Source of the DNA: Craterostigma plantagineum
Lineage: Eukaryota > Streptophyta > Magnoliopsida > Lamiales > Linderniaceae
Assembly (NCBI GenBank): GCA_027422505.1
Contig: JAPQWV010000017.1
Span: 17,919,501 to 17,983,500 of the forward strand
Reading direction: 5' to 3'
DNA length: 64,000 nucleotides
The position numbers and the translations under genes are program-made. Each line of letters opens with the position of its first letter. Within the stretch, counting starts at the first letter, position 1. Positions 1 through 10,629 of the stretch are shown in pieces. The notes below the pieces were generated by a model that saw only the letters and a program-made list of their open reading frames with translations, was not told the DNA's origin and made no database searches.

Positions 1-820
1 CCTCCATGCCAGTTGAGACGGACCTAGAGAGTCGCGCTTAAAAATGGTAATGAACTTGAACGAAAACGGCGGGCTTTTCACTGGAACCTAACGAATGAGA
101 TTCGTTGAAGTAGTGGCATAGTTGATACGAGGTGTCGACGATTTAGTTACGTTCCGGTGAGGGTCACGGAAATAATTAGGACTTAAGATTGCCTTAAGTG
201 CTTAATTAATTAACTAAATGAGGCTCAATTGTAATTAAAATAATTAAATTAGATTTAATTATTTTATTACTTAAAATTGAGGGACTAAAATTGAGAATTT
301 AGAAACCTCATGGACTTAATTGAATGTATGCATGTTGACGGTCTTGGACATTTGACAATTCCTAGCATGCCACATAAGTTGAGGTGGCAAGTGACTCATA
401 CTTTAAGTGGTGTAGAAAATAATAAACAATGTTAGCGGAATTATACTATAAGAAAAAATGAGACACCTCATGTGCTTAGGTGTTAAAAATTAAAAAGAGA
501 CATGCATAAATGAAGAGAAAGGCCAACGTGAGTTAGCTCTAAGTCTTAGTACTTGGTCACTTTGCTCTCAATAACTAAAAGCTAAGGAAAAAGAAAGAGT
601 GTAGTTTGTACTTGTTAAGCTACATTATTCAAGCCACGGGTTCGTTTGACGAAGCCTGACACCCGAACCGAACTGCGTCTAGCCATTGGGAGCAGTCTCG
701 GAGGTTCGATCAAGGCCATACCAGCGTGACGATCTAGTCCGGAGTCCCCGAGAGCCAGACGAGGTGTTGCGACATCCATCCGAGGTGCAATTACGTTCAC
801 CGACGGTATGTTTCGAACTC
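1..820. other. Unassigned intergenic or old retroelement DNA
   Basis: No credible coding region is visible. The first 600 bases are AT-rich with short runs of TTAATTAATTAA type. Bases 620-800 are noticeably GC-richer and resemble noncoding retrotransposon sequence, but I found no LTR ends, primer-binding site or polyprotein motif, so the element type cannot be named. Confidence 0.3.
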
Positions 821-1200
821 TACTGATTTGATTTTACGAAAAATACCAAAAGATATCGGAATGATTCGAACAACCCCTTGTTGTGATCGTCGGGAAGTGT
901 AGAATCAATCTGGAAAATTTGGTATCGATTGGAAATCGTTTCGGTTATCAAACTGACGAAAGACGGCAGACTTCCGCTTTGCTCGAATTGATAATTTGGA
1001 ACTACTGATTTGATTTTGCCAAAAATACCAAAGGACATCGGAATGATTCGAAAGACCCCTCGTTACAATCTTCGGGAAGTGTATAATCAATCTGGAAAAT
1101 TTGGTATCTATTGGAAGTCGTTTCGGTCGCCAAATAGTCGAAACATTGTCGGCTGCCGCTTTGTTCGAACTAGTTTGGAATTTAATTATCAATTCGAATA
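821..1200. repeat. Two-copy tandem repeat, period about 182 bp
   Basis: The segment starting TACTGATTTGATTTT at 821 recurs at 1003 with the same order of submotifs: AAAATACCAAA, ATCGGAATGATTCGAA, TCGGGAAGTGTA, AATCAATCTGGAAAATTTGG. Copy two is slightly diverged and runs to about 1200. It has no coding meaning that I recognise. This kind of short array is common in the noncoding parts of gypsy elements. Confidence 0.7.
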
Positions 1201-1477
1201 AATTTTTATTAAATTCGAATTTGGAAAATTCGAATTAGACGTGGTCTTCTGAGGCTCAGAGCAATATCTTCGGCCCTCGGAAGAAGCCGAAGGGTGCTAG
1301 GTCGAGTTTAGATGTTGAAAATCGAAAATTCGTCACCCTACGCCGCTCGGTTCAAAGCGCGCTTCCGTTATCGCCACATTGCACTGTTCGGGGGCCAGCC
1401 TCGATTAATCGGGCCCACCCCAACAATATTCAGGTCTCGAGACTCGAGTTTTGAACGGGCCTAAGTTCGTTTAAATC

Positions 1478-3776
1478 TAGAGCTATCAAACAGGCCGGCG
1501 GGGCGGACGCCGGTAGCTCTGCATTCTGGTGGGCTTGAGAAAGGGAGGCCTGCCCCGCCCCTTAGGTGGGCCGCGGGCCTGGCCGGCTTAGCCCGACAGA
1601 GGTAAAAAAAATGGCTTTATTATTTGTTTTGTCATGTAAATTTGGGGTTATGGCGATTTCGGGATACCTTAATTAAGCGGATAATTTTTAGTCCTGTAAA
1701 TCTAAAAAATGAGCAATTTAAGAACAATTTAACCCGAAATTAACACGTGTACGCCGATATCGATGATTTGGACCCAATTTTTTTCTCTAACTAAGCGCCA
1801 CCTACCTAAAGACAAAAACTTCAATGATAAGAATAAGACACACAATAATATTTTCATAATAACAACTAAGTAATTAACAATAATGATTAAGTAAAAACCT
1901 ATCTTTAAGTAGGAGCAACAACACGACGTGATAGTCGAGATTTGTTCTCCAAATCGAAGAACTCATTCTCTTTCAAAACATTGTCGGAATCTAGCATGTA
2001 ACTCAAACAAATCGAGTCATTCATAGCGGTAAAGCGTGCATCCTTGTTCCTCACCACTCCATTTCATTACCATCATAATTTTAGGTTTACGTGGGACAAG
2101 GTTTCAATGTCTTCATCCAAAGCGGCTTGTATTGCCATTGTAGCAGTCCCTTGAGATTGAGAACTTCATGGTCGGAAAACCTGGTCGTCGATTCCATTAT
2201 TGTCGGGATTACAAGGTGAACAATTTTTAGTTAATTTTTCTTCATCTTTTCGGTATGTGGCTGTAATGTTAATTCATTTTTTTCAGAGAAATGGATCTGA
2301 TTTTTTTAATGGAAGGATCCTCCAATATGTAATTGAGAATGAGAAAGAAAAGCTGCAACATGAGACTAAGAAAATGTAGATGGTGAACACGATGAACAAA
2401 GAAGTTATAATCGCAAGGAAGACAAACATGTATCATATCATGACACTTGGATGCATTTGCTTTATCTTGTAATCACTCACCTCATTTGATAGGTTTTTTA
2501 TTGGGAACCACTTGATACCCTGTGTTTAAGACTTTTTCAGTTGGTGTCCAAAGTTATTTTCAACTCCGATAGGTACCCATGTGTTTAAGACTTTTCCGAC
2601 TGATAGCCATAGTAATTTTTCAATTCCGATTGGTACCCATGTGTTTCATGCTTTTCCAATACCATTATCGAGGCCGGCGAAGAGCGGCATGAGCAGCACT
2701 GTCAAGAGCTTCAGTGGTCCACGGAAGCAGCCGACAGATGCGCGACCGCCGAGTAATAATCGATCGCCGCCGGTGGCTCCCAGCGACTGCCACATCGACT
2801 AATTTCGACGGGAATTCCGTCGAAATGCCTAAAATAGAAATAATAATAAACAGTAAAATATAAATAAGAAATAAAAAGTAAAAATCGAGGTTCGGCGGGA
2901 ATCCCGTTGAAATGTTATACAAAGTATTCTCAAGGTAGGTATCTCTAACGTATAACGTCGTGTTTTTAAAGAAATGTGATTATTAGGAGTAAGAAATTTT
3001 TAGAATTCCATTAGACGAGTCTTACGCTTATAAAATCCTCATTTAAAATCGTGGCATTATATGTTAGGGATGCCTACCTTAAAAACAGTTTAGTACCAAT
3101 TGGAAAAACCTTAAACACAGGGGTACCAAATGGAATTGATAAATACGTAGGGCACCAGTTTGACAAGTCTTAAATACAGGGGTACCTATCGGGGTTCAAA
3201 ATAACGTTGGGCATTAATTAGAAAAGCCTTAAACACAGGGGTACCAAGTAGAATTTCCCTTTTTTATTTAATAATTATGCTTAATTACTTAGTTTTTTAT
3301 TGTTTAATTATGATTTTTTTCTTATCATTTTATTTTTTTTATTACCTTGGTGGTGTTTAGTTGGATGTTGCCAAAAAAATTGGGTCAAAATGCTCCTTGA
3401 AGGTGTCCCGAAATCGCCACCACCTCCAGTTACGGGACTAAAAAATTTATTAAGCATAAAAAATATAAAAAAAGAGAATAATATTATAAAAAAGGAAAAA
3501 AAGAAGAATTTTAGTTCGAAACTATTTGCAATATAATCCTAACTCTTTAATAAAAATTTATTACTTAATTCCACTTAAAATTGTAATTAAAAATATAAAA
3601 AAAACCTATATAATTTATTTATACATATGTTACTTAATAAAATATTAATATTTTTTAATTATTTTGGGCCTGCCCGCAGCCTGCCAGGCCCACCTTGTCG
3701 GGCCTATAATTTCACAGCCCGTCCCGCCACTTTGGCGGGCGGGGCGGACCGGCCCGCAGGCATTTTTACAGCTCTA
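1478..3776. mobile_element. Non-autonomous hAT-type DNA transposon, 2.3 kb
   Basis: The left end reads TAGAGCTATCAAA and the right end, reverse complemented, reads TAGAGCTGTAAAA. Both ends are followed inward by about 100 bp of GC-rich GGCCGG/GGCGGGC sequence, in contrast to the AT-rich interior. The flanks are TTTAAATC (1470-1477) and TTTAAACC (3777-3784), an 8-bp duplication with one mismatch, as expected for hAT elements. No transposase reading frame is present, so the copy would depend on an autonomous relative. A MULE-like element is nested at 2503-3259. Confidence 0.8.
2503..3259. mobile_element. Nested MULE-like non-autonomous element
   Basis: The 757-bp segment begins GGGAACCACTTGATACCC and ends GGTACCAAGTAGAATTTCCC. 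The inverted ends both continue into TGTGTTTAAG-CTTTT. It is flanked by a perfect 9-bp direct repeat, TTTTTTATT, at 2494-2502 and 3260-3268; a 9-bp duplication is the signature of Mutator-like elements. The interior holds a GC-rich stretch (2660-2830) and a near-palindrome around GAATTC at 2812. No transposase is encoded. Confidence 0.8.
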
Positions 3777-4116
3777 TTTAAACCATGATGCTCATTTGAA
3801 AAAAATCGTCTTTCATCTTCTTCTTCCGTAATTTATTTGCTAATCTCGTTTCCAATTCAATGAAATAATATATACTAGTATATAAAATTACTTAGGGTGT
3901 TTAAAACTATCAATTTAGTCGGTTAATTTAATAAGTAATTACTTACAGTATTAACCTTACAATTTTAAATTTTAAATCTTAGATTAAAATTGTTAATAAT
4001 CACTTAATTAGGAATATAAAATACTCGAAAGACTCTGACCAAAAAGGGTAAATAATCTACAAAGATGGTCCAATCCCAAAGAACGAGAAACGGGATTGAA
4101 AATAGGGTATATTACG

Positions 4117-4352
4117 TTCATGCCACCTTTAGGTTTTTAAATTGGATTCAGGCCCTGTCAGTATAAAATTTAGTTTTAAGGACCCGATTTCTACAGTACC
4201 GCTTCATTGTTCTGCAGTACCACTTCATTGTTCTGCAGTATCACTTTATTGTTCTGCAGTATCACTTCATTTTTCCTGAGAGGGGCTGAATTCTAAATTC
4301 GGGCCCTGACAGGGGCCTGAATGAAAATTGCCCCTTGAAAATATGAACAGAT
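4117..4352. repeat. Small inverted-repeat element (possible MITE)
   Basis: TTCAGGCCCTGTCAG at 4147 is mirrored by CTGACAGGGGCCTGAA at 4306-4321, and weaker complementarity extends outward to GTTCAT / ATGAAC. The interior contains the 21-bp tandem repeat listed separately. A convincing target-site duplication was not found. Confidence 0.4.
4194..4278. repeat. 21-bp tandem repeat, four copies
   Basis: Four head-to-tail copies of a unit close to CAGTAYCACTTCATTGTTCTG start at 4194, 4215, 4236 and 4257. Copies differ at one or two positions and the last is one base longer. Confidence 0.85.
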
Positions 4353-4736
4353 CTTTCTTTTCACTCATTTACAAGTATCGTTAACAACACTTTCCTTTTA
4401 AATCTCTGTGCCCCAACTCAATAGGTCGTCTCAAGAACAAGTTTATTACATGTGATCATATGGGTTGGATTTGAACCTTCTTACAAAAGTAGTACTTAAA
4501 ACTATAATAAAGTCTCCATATTGGTGCTCAAATTTTTAAAACGTGTCATTTTGATTTCTCAACTTTGCAAGACCTCATTTGACCTAAAGAGCAGGTAAAA
4601 GAACCATAAGTGAACGGTTTTACAAAGTTCCAAAGCAGCCCATTGAAAAGTTTGAGCTCAATAATTAGGATTTTTATGCACGTCGTAATTAGGGATACCA
4701 CTTAGAAAAATGAAGTACAAAATTCTCGGGATTTGT

Positions 4737-5694
4737 AATTAAATAATTAAAAAAATCAACCATTAATAAAATAAACAACTAATAAAAACCATTAATAAAA
4801 CAGACATATTCGTAATCCTAAGTTACGAGTTGCTAACTCGTATTATTAGAGTACTACTTATCCACGGTGGGCTGAGATGGCATTTCAAGTAACTCGTACT
4901 CCCAAGTTACGAGTTACTCTCTTTTCTTCTTTTTTTTTAATTTTTTTTTTATTTTAACTTATTTTATATTTATTAATTGTATAATCCATCAAAACATAAA
5001 ATCATCGTTATCTCATGTGATTTACATAATAAAAATCAATAAACACATTTAATTTATTGTTTGTTTCGCGACTATTAAAATGACATGCATATCTTATATT
5101 TTCGAATATCGGAAATATTTAATTATTTTTCTAAAATTAGGATTTCTTATCGTTAAGGCAATATCAATCGAAAAGGGGTACACAATAAATATATAGTTCA
5201 ATCCATTATATATTTATATAGTTCGATTATTAAATATTTAACGATAAGGAATTCCATTGTGTACCCCTTTTTTCGATTGATATTGCCTTAACGATAAGAA
5301 TTCCTAACTTTATAAAAATAATTAAATATTACTGATATTCGAAAAATATAAGATATGCATATCATTTTAATCGTCGCGAAACAAACAACAAATTAGATGC
5401 ATTTATTGATTTTTATTATGTATATCACATGAGATAACGATGATTTTCTGATTTGGTGGATTATATAATTAGTAAATATAAAATAAGTTAAAATAAATAA
5501 AAAAAAAGAATAACTCGTAACTTGGGATTATGAGTTACTTGAAATGCCATGTCAGCACACGTGGACAAGTAACTCGTATTAATAATACTAGTTAATAACT
5601 CGTAACTTAGGATTACGAAAATGTCTATTTTATTAATGATTTTCATTAGTTGATTATTTTATTTATGGTTGATTTTTTTAAATTATTCAATTAA
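4737..5694. repeat. Long inverted repeat with about 450-bp arms
   Basis: The left arm (about 4737-5187) and right arm (about 5253-5694) are reverse complements with scattered mismatches. Landmarks found in both arms include AAAAAAATCAACC, the segment around AAGTTACGAGTTA, the segment around TGAAATGCCAT, the GTTTCGCGAC segment, ATATGCATATCTTAT-type sequence, and CAATATCAATCGAAAA. The short loop is AT-rich. The transcript of either strand would fold into a near-perfect hairpin. It may be a foldback element; no terminal duplication was recognised. A related sequence begins near 63745 at the end of the window. Confidence 0.8.
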
Positions 5695-5765
5695 AACCCC
5701 CAAAATTTGGTCAAAGCAATTTTGTATCAATGTATGTATAAGAAAAATTGCAATTTAGCCCCCTA

Positions 5766-6135
5766 GGGCTCGTTTGATACGTGCGTATGGGTGTTTATGG
5801 GTGTGTATAGGATGTGTATGAATAAGTTGTGTCGTGTTTGATATCTGTGTATATCTATACATGCCTTGTATGGCTATACACGTCTATTACAAGGTTTTTA
5901 GTTATAGGCCTTCTATATTCATTCCTACCCTAAGGTGGTTATGGGTGTGTATCACTAATCCATACACACCTATACACATCTCAAACACATCTATCAAACA
6001 CAATTTATATCATTACACAAATAATTAATACACACATATCAAACATGTTAAAACACAATCAACAAAATCTTTGTATAGCTATACACAAATAACTTACACC
6101 CATGTAATCCGCAAACACTGATATCAAACGAGCCC
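5766..6135. mobile_element. Tourist-like (PIF/Harbinger) MITE
   Basis: A 370-bp segment begins GGGCTCGTTTGATA and ends TATCAAACGAGCCC, a perfect 14-bp terminal inverted repeat. The trinucleotide CTA flanks both sides (5763-5765 and 6136-6138), matching the 3-bp duplication of PIF/Harbinger elements. The interior is rich in GTGTGTATG / CATACACAC words that are also mutually complementary. It lies about 270 bp upstream of the ABRE pair of the LTI65-like gene. Confidence 0.8.
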
Positions 6136-6410
6136 CTATAGTTATAAATTATATTTCATTAATTCCGCAATAAATAATAAATCTAAAAATTAAGAGCACC
6201 ATAATATATTAAATCAGCTGCGAATGCGAAAAAGTATTAGTGTATAATTAATACCTTCTAAGTTTACGATTGAAATATATACGATGGAGACAAGTGTCCC
6301 AATAGGATGACGGGTAAGGTTTTTCAAGTGGATCACTTCGAATTTTAAGAATTGTAAAAGTGCGATGGATAAAGATAGGACTTTCTAGAAAAATCTAAAG
6401 TGAGGCACTA

Positions 6411-6436
6411 ACGTGGCTTCTTTACGTTACACGTGC
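6411..6436 (+). promoter_or_regulatory. Paired ABA-response elements upstream of LTI65-like gene
   Basis: ACGTGGC (6411-6417) and CACGTGC (6430-6436) lie about 170-190 bp before the start codon at 6603. Two closely spaced ACGTG cores are the known arrangement of RD29B-type promoters bound by AREB/ABF bZIP factors. A TATA-like TTTTATAGG lies at about 6528. The arrangement is seen directly; function is inferred from the family. Confidence 0.6.
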
Positions 6437-6602
6437 GTCTCTCTCGACTCAACAGATCAATTTTCTCTCTTCTTTTAGTTATCTTCGGACGTTTCGCCAT
6501 TTCCACATATCACATGTAAAAAAGGAGTTTTATAGGCAAAGAGATCTCCCAATTTTCATTCAGTTATTTGCACAAAGAAGACAAAGACTTTTTGTAATAA
6601 TA

Positions 6603-7955
6603 ATGGAGTCGCAGTTGCACCGTCACAGCCATGAAGACAATCATCCACAACAAGGTAATTTTATTGGGAGGCGATCAGGTTTTATTTTGCATCATCATGA
6701 GATGTGATACAATTATTTTGTCTACGTCTGAAATTTCTATCCACGTTTGCTGTGGATTTAGTGGAAGAAGGTGGTAAGGGGAAGATATCAGTGCTTAAGA
6801 AGTTTAAAGAGAAGGCCAAAAAGATAAAGAACACCATAACCAAGCACGGCCATGGCCAAGGTGATGGTGCTATGCTCATGAAACAGTTTCATGCTATTTT
6901 ATTACATACAGAAGTTCCCAACTTAATTTACTAGCTATTTATGGTAACAATTGCCTAGGGCTGGCAAGTGAAGGAGATGGGAAGCATAATCAAGTTCTTG
7001 GAGCTCCAAGTTCATCTCTTCCTCTAACCTCTCTTCTTCTTCTTTGGTAGTAGTTTCCTTCCAGTTTCAACGTTGGTTCTTACATCGGTTTTTTTGGCCT
7101 TTTTCCTTCTTTTCTTTTTTTCTTTCCCCTTGAAGCATGCGAGTCCACAGTCATCAAAACCAAGGATTTGCCCCAAGAAGAAGCAACGATCAATCAAGAA
7201 CTCAACAAAAAAGACGACGATACTGATAAATCTAACCAAGATTCTGCGAAAGAGATGGACCATCATTCGAAGGATCACAACAGCAATCAAAATCCTCAAG
7301 AAAAAACAGCTCATGTCACCTTCGAACAGGTCTCAGACAACAAGGAATCTGGTAATAATAAAACAGATGCAAGCCAAGAAAGTGTAGAGCCCGAAAATGT
7401 AATTCCCAATGACGCAAACACTAGCACCGAGGAGCCCGAGCCCGAAAGCGAGGCCCACCAAGACAAACCCATCACTGAGACGGTAACAGAGTACGCACAG
7501 ATGATCGCCGAGAAACTGAAGCCCAGCGAAGAAGCCAAGGCGCTGTCCGAAACCGTCACGGAGACGTTGGAAAAGGCCGCCGAGGGAATCCACTTGAAGG
7601 ACAGTAAGGAGGAGGAGGAGGGGCCGCCGCGTTTGGGGGTGGTGAGGGAGTCCGATGAGGTAAAGGCTCGATTGGGGCCGATTGAGGAGAATAAAAGGGA
7701 AGGAAAAGATGCTTTTGTGTCCGGCGTTGAGAGCTCCGGCGAAACCGTGGCGGATAGGGTTAAGGATGCGGTGGCCGCGTGGCTCGGTAAGAGCGAGGGC
7801 ACTCAAACGGCGAAACAGTCCGTTGGTGAATCTTACTGTGAGTTAATAAAGTTTGAGATTTTTTTTTTTCCATTCTGTGGTTTAGCGGGCAAGTAATGTT
7901 AGTTATGGTGTGTGTTTTTCTCCGTTGATTTTGTGTTGCAGCGAATAATGGCTGA
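6603..7955 (+). CDS. LTI65: LTI65/RD29B-like low-temperature/ABA-responsive protein
   Basis: My model joins 6603-6654, 6762-6860, 7151-7837 and 7942-7955: 852 bases, 283 residues, every intron GT-AG and the frame kept throughout. The protein starts MESQLHRHS, followed by a lysine-rich block (KEKAKKIKNTITKHG) typical of the CAP160/LTI65/RD29B family. A long acidic, glutamine- and serine-rich middle follows, then the family C-terminal signatures YAQMIAEKLKPSEEAKALS and VKDAVAAWLG. The protein is hydrophilic, with no signal peptide or membrane segment. Family members accumulate under cold, drought and ABA as LEA-like protectants; their exact biochemical role is unsettled. At 283 residues it is about half the size of RD29B, mainly through a reduced repeat region. 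Paired ABREs lie upstream. If intron 3 is retained the protein would end 20 residues after the exon-3 donor instead. The short second exon is the least certain part. Confidence 0.75.
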
Positions 7956-8346
7956 GGTGGAGGAGGAATCGGCTAGGACGGTGGTGGTCAACGGCGAGTG
8001 GTTGAAATGCCGTATATAATATATGATGATTATATGCTGATTGCTGAATCTGACAATTCTAAATTGGTTTATATTAATCTTTTTGTTTCCTAATTGTGGG
8101 CCAATCTTTTTATATGCCTTCCTTGGATAAACTCGATCATCGGATGATAAATTCATATGCCAAAATCGGATGTAGAAATTGAACACAAGTGGTATTAAAA
8201 TAGCGAAAGAAATTTTTGAAGTGTTCCCGTTGAAATAAAAATGTGCGACAGTTTCTACCGGACTAGTGGGGTTGGGCCACGGCCCACCACTATCCGACTC
8301 ATAATTTGATTTCACTGTATCACCATTTAATCTTTCACGTGCTTCG

Positions 8347-8666
8347 TGCACTCACTCACAGGCATCCTGAGAAACTTTCTGGGGGTCACCCATCCGTAGA
8401 TTGCCCCAGGCAAGCAAGCTTAACTTCGGAGTTTCTATAGATGGACTCCCTAAGGTAGGTCGACCTTGGTGATATGAGTAGTATTATACGATTCTTAGCC
8501 TGACACGCTCAGACATTGTCAGTCTCAGGATGCCCTTTCATTCGGATGTCGGCTCGGTTCGTTCATGTATCCCTTCGCCTAGAAGCCTGACAGGAGCCGC
8601 TCTTTGTCCGTGCACCTCTCTGGCACCGGCGATCACTCCCTGCCCTCATCAGCCCCGGGCGTCACA
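8347..8666 (-). mobile_element. Cassandra-type TRIM LTR (probably solo)
   Basis: Read on the minus strand it opens TGTGACGCCCGGGG and later contains a segment related to plant 5S rRNA (8371-8435 in plus coordinates), with AGTTAAGC-TGCTTG and GGATGGGTGACC. LTRs carrying a 5S rRNA internal-control-region-like domain are the defining trait of Cassandra TRIM elements. Only one LTR copy is visible and no primer-binding site was found next to it, so it is probably a solo LTR or a truncated copy. The lower boundary (8347) is approximate and no clear 5-bp duplication could be matched. Confidence 0.65.
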
Positions 8667-8689
8667 CCGTTAGCTTTTGCACATTTGCT

Positions 8690-8851
8690 TTTTTAGCAAA
8701 AACTATCACAAACAATCAATGTAATAATATTAAATATTCTTAAAAGACGTGTCAACCTTTTACCTGCGAATTGTACAATATTATTAAAATTTCCAATTTC
8801 TTAGAAAACGTGTCATACCCAAATATCCATAAATTAATGGGACGGAGGGAG
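8690..8851. mobile_element. Stowaway-like MITE fragment
   Basis: The right end reads GGGACGGAGGGAG followed by TA (8852-8853), which is the Tc1/mariner Stowaway terminus CTCCCTCCGTCCC in reverse with its TA duplication. The matching left terminus was not found, so the left limit is a guess and this is probably a broken copy. Confidence 0.45.
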
Positions 8852-8949
8852 TAACATTTTTATATACAACTTTTATATTTGTAAATAGGTTGATATTTAT
8901 TTTTGCTCGATCTATACTTAAGAATATTACATTTAATTTTTCGTTATGA

Positions 8950-9128
8950 TAAAAAATATATTAAAAAAACCGCAAAACCGCCCCAACCCAACCGCACTCA
9001 AGCAAACTGCAATCTATCGGGTTACAATTTTAATGATCGGATTTGGGTATATTTTGATAACCGCTATACATCGGGTCGGGTTAAAATTTCGATTAAAAAC
9101 CGCCCTAACCGCACCACGCTCACCCCTA
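8950..9128. mobile_element. hAT terminal fragment
   Basis: The stretch is full of AACCGC words and ends CACCACGCTCACCCCTA, which reverse complemented gives TAGGGGTGAGCG, a usual plant hAT terminus. No partner end is visible to the left, so only one terminus survives. The element at 16770-17616 has similar ends. Confidence 0.4.
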
Positions 9129-9168
9129 CGTATGATCACTGTTCAAAAAATAGATGAAATATTTCATG

Positions 9169-9695
9169 TAGGGTAGGGATGGCAATGGGGGCGGATTCAA
9201 ACTTGGACACGCCAAAACCCGCCCCTAATGGGGCGGGTATTTTTTCAATTATCGGGTAACGGGTCGATTACGGGTCCCAAAGGGCTCAGGTCCAGTCAAC
9301 TCCGCCCCCCGAACCCGATTCGAACCCGCCCCAGTATATATTTATGTATAAAATTTATTTTTTAGTTACATTTATATATATATATATATATATATAGAAA
9401 GGTTATTTTTATTTATTATTAAAAGGCTATGTGATTCAATGGATAAGTAGTTGGTCTAACAAGGTAGATAGACCATGGGATCGATCCCCAAACGTCGCAA
9501 TGTATGGGTTAATTCTTACATTAAAAAACATCAGAATTTAAAAAACTTAAAAAAAAAACATGAATCGGGTCTGGGGTCATACCCGGTTCATGCGGGTTCG
9601 GGCGCGTGGCGGCAGGTTTTGGGCCAACATAAGTTAATCGGGGCGGGTCTCGGGTCTTGCCAAATCCGCTTCAGACCTGCCCCAATATCTCCCTA
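9169..9695. mobile_element. Small hAT element (MITE), 527 bp
   Basis: The ends are TAGGGTAGGGATGGC on the left and, reverse complemented, TAGGGAGATATTGGGG on the right. They are flanked by a perfect 8-bp direct repeat ATTTCATG at 9161-9168 and 9696-9703. GC-rich GGGCGGG / CCCGCCCC subterminal sequence surrounds an AT-rich centre, including a TA dinucleotide run near 9375-9395. It has no coding capacity. A tRNA-like segment sits inside (9425-9560). Confidence 0.8.
9425..9560 (+). repeat. tRNA-like segment, possible SINE
   Basis: GTGATTCAATGGATAAG resembles a tRNA A-box region (compare GTGGCGCAATGGATAA of tRNA-Arg), and GGGATCGATCCC about 40 bases later resembles a B box. The following 80 bases grade into A-rich sequence ending in runs of A. 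This is the layout of a tRNA-derived SINE. No cloverleaf anticodon stem could be drawn with confidence, so a functional tRNA is unlikely. Confidence 0.35.
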
Positions 9696-9703
9696 ATTTC
9701 ATG

Positions 9704-10576
9704 CAACATTCAAAGCATAAGATAACCAACCGAACAAGTCTTTTTCGAAGATTTCTTATGAAATCCTTTTCCATTAAACAAAGTTAGTTGTCCTTTTATT
9801 CAGTTATTTTTTATTTAAGATCTTTGAAGATTGGAGCATGTTTATTTGGGTGATAGGATTAGGTATGTTCATTTTATGGGGACCCAATTAACCAGCTCAA
9901 ATCAGGGCCGGATTTGGGTCTGTGCAACCAGGCCTGTTGCACAGGGCCCCAATTTTAAGGGCTATTTTTAGGGCCACAATTTTAGATCCCAAGTTATTTA
10001 ATTGTATTTAAAATTAATATTTTATGGCCCAAATTCCATAACTAACTAATATGTGCCTTAAAAAAATAAGATAAATATTAAATTTATATTTATTTATTTC
10101 AATTTGGGCCACCAAATACTATATAAACAGGGCTACAAATTTTCCCTGGCCCAAATCATATTGAATTCGGCTTATTCGGTTCGATTAATCGGATCAACGG
10201 GTGGTTAACTCCGTCACCTGAATTATTAAATGGGAAGTACGGTTATCGGGTGGATGAAAATTCGGGGCCAACCCGAATAACATAACTTTTTATTTTATAC
10301 TTATATATAATATGAATAAATAATGAGTTTAAGAACGAATTTACTTGATTTTTTAGAGTATATCACGATTTATGCGATTTGTGTTAATTTGAATATTGAA
10401 ACTTGATGTGTTCCATTTCGAACTTGGTATCGTATATTGTGTCTTTGATTATGTAACTTTATCTTTATGTTATGTATTAGAAATTCGGTTTCTTATCAAA
10501 CTGAAATCGAATCACCTGAACTTTTATCGGATGGTATAGTTTGGTTGTGTTATTCGGGCTTGAATTGTGGCTGGGT
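9704..10576. other. Intergenic DNA without recognised gene
   Basis: AT-rich DNA with a GC-richer patch at 9905-9960 (CAGGGCCGGATTTGGGTC and a GGGCCC block) that resembles a DNA-transposon terminus, and a second patch near 10140-10280 rich in TTCGG/CCCGAA words. No matching termini, duplications or coding motifs were found. Confidence 0.4.
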
Positions 10577-10629
10577 GTTTCAAGTATCAAAACCCACGAC
10601 AGAATAAGCCAAATAACCCATATAGAACC

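Noticed and set aside
7311..7806. Two overlapping minus-strand frames of about 160 codons
   Set aside because: They lie opposite exon 3 of the LTI65-like gene, have no motif, and arise from its GC-rich repetitive codons.
8371..8435. 5S rRNA gene
   Set aside because: Only the central part of 5S is present, with several changes, and the surroundings match a Cassandra-type LTR.
9425..9500. Functional tRNA gene
   Set aside because: A- and B-box-like words exist but no proper acceptor stem or anticodon arm could be paired.
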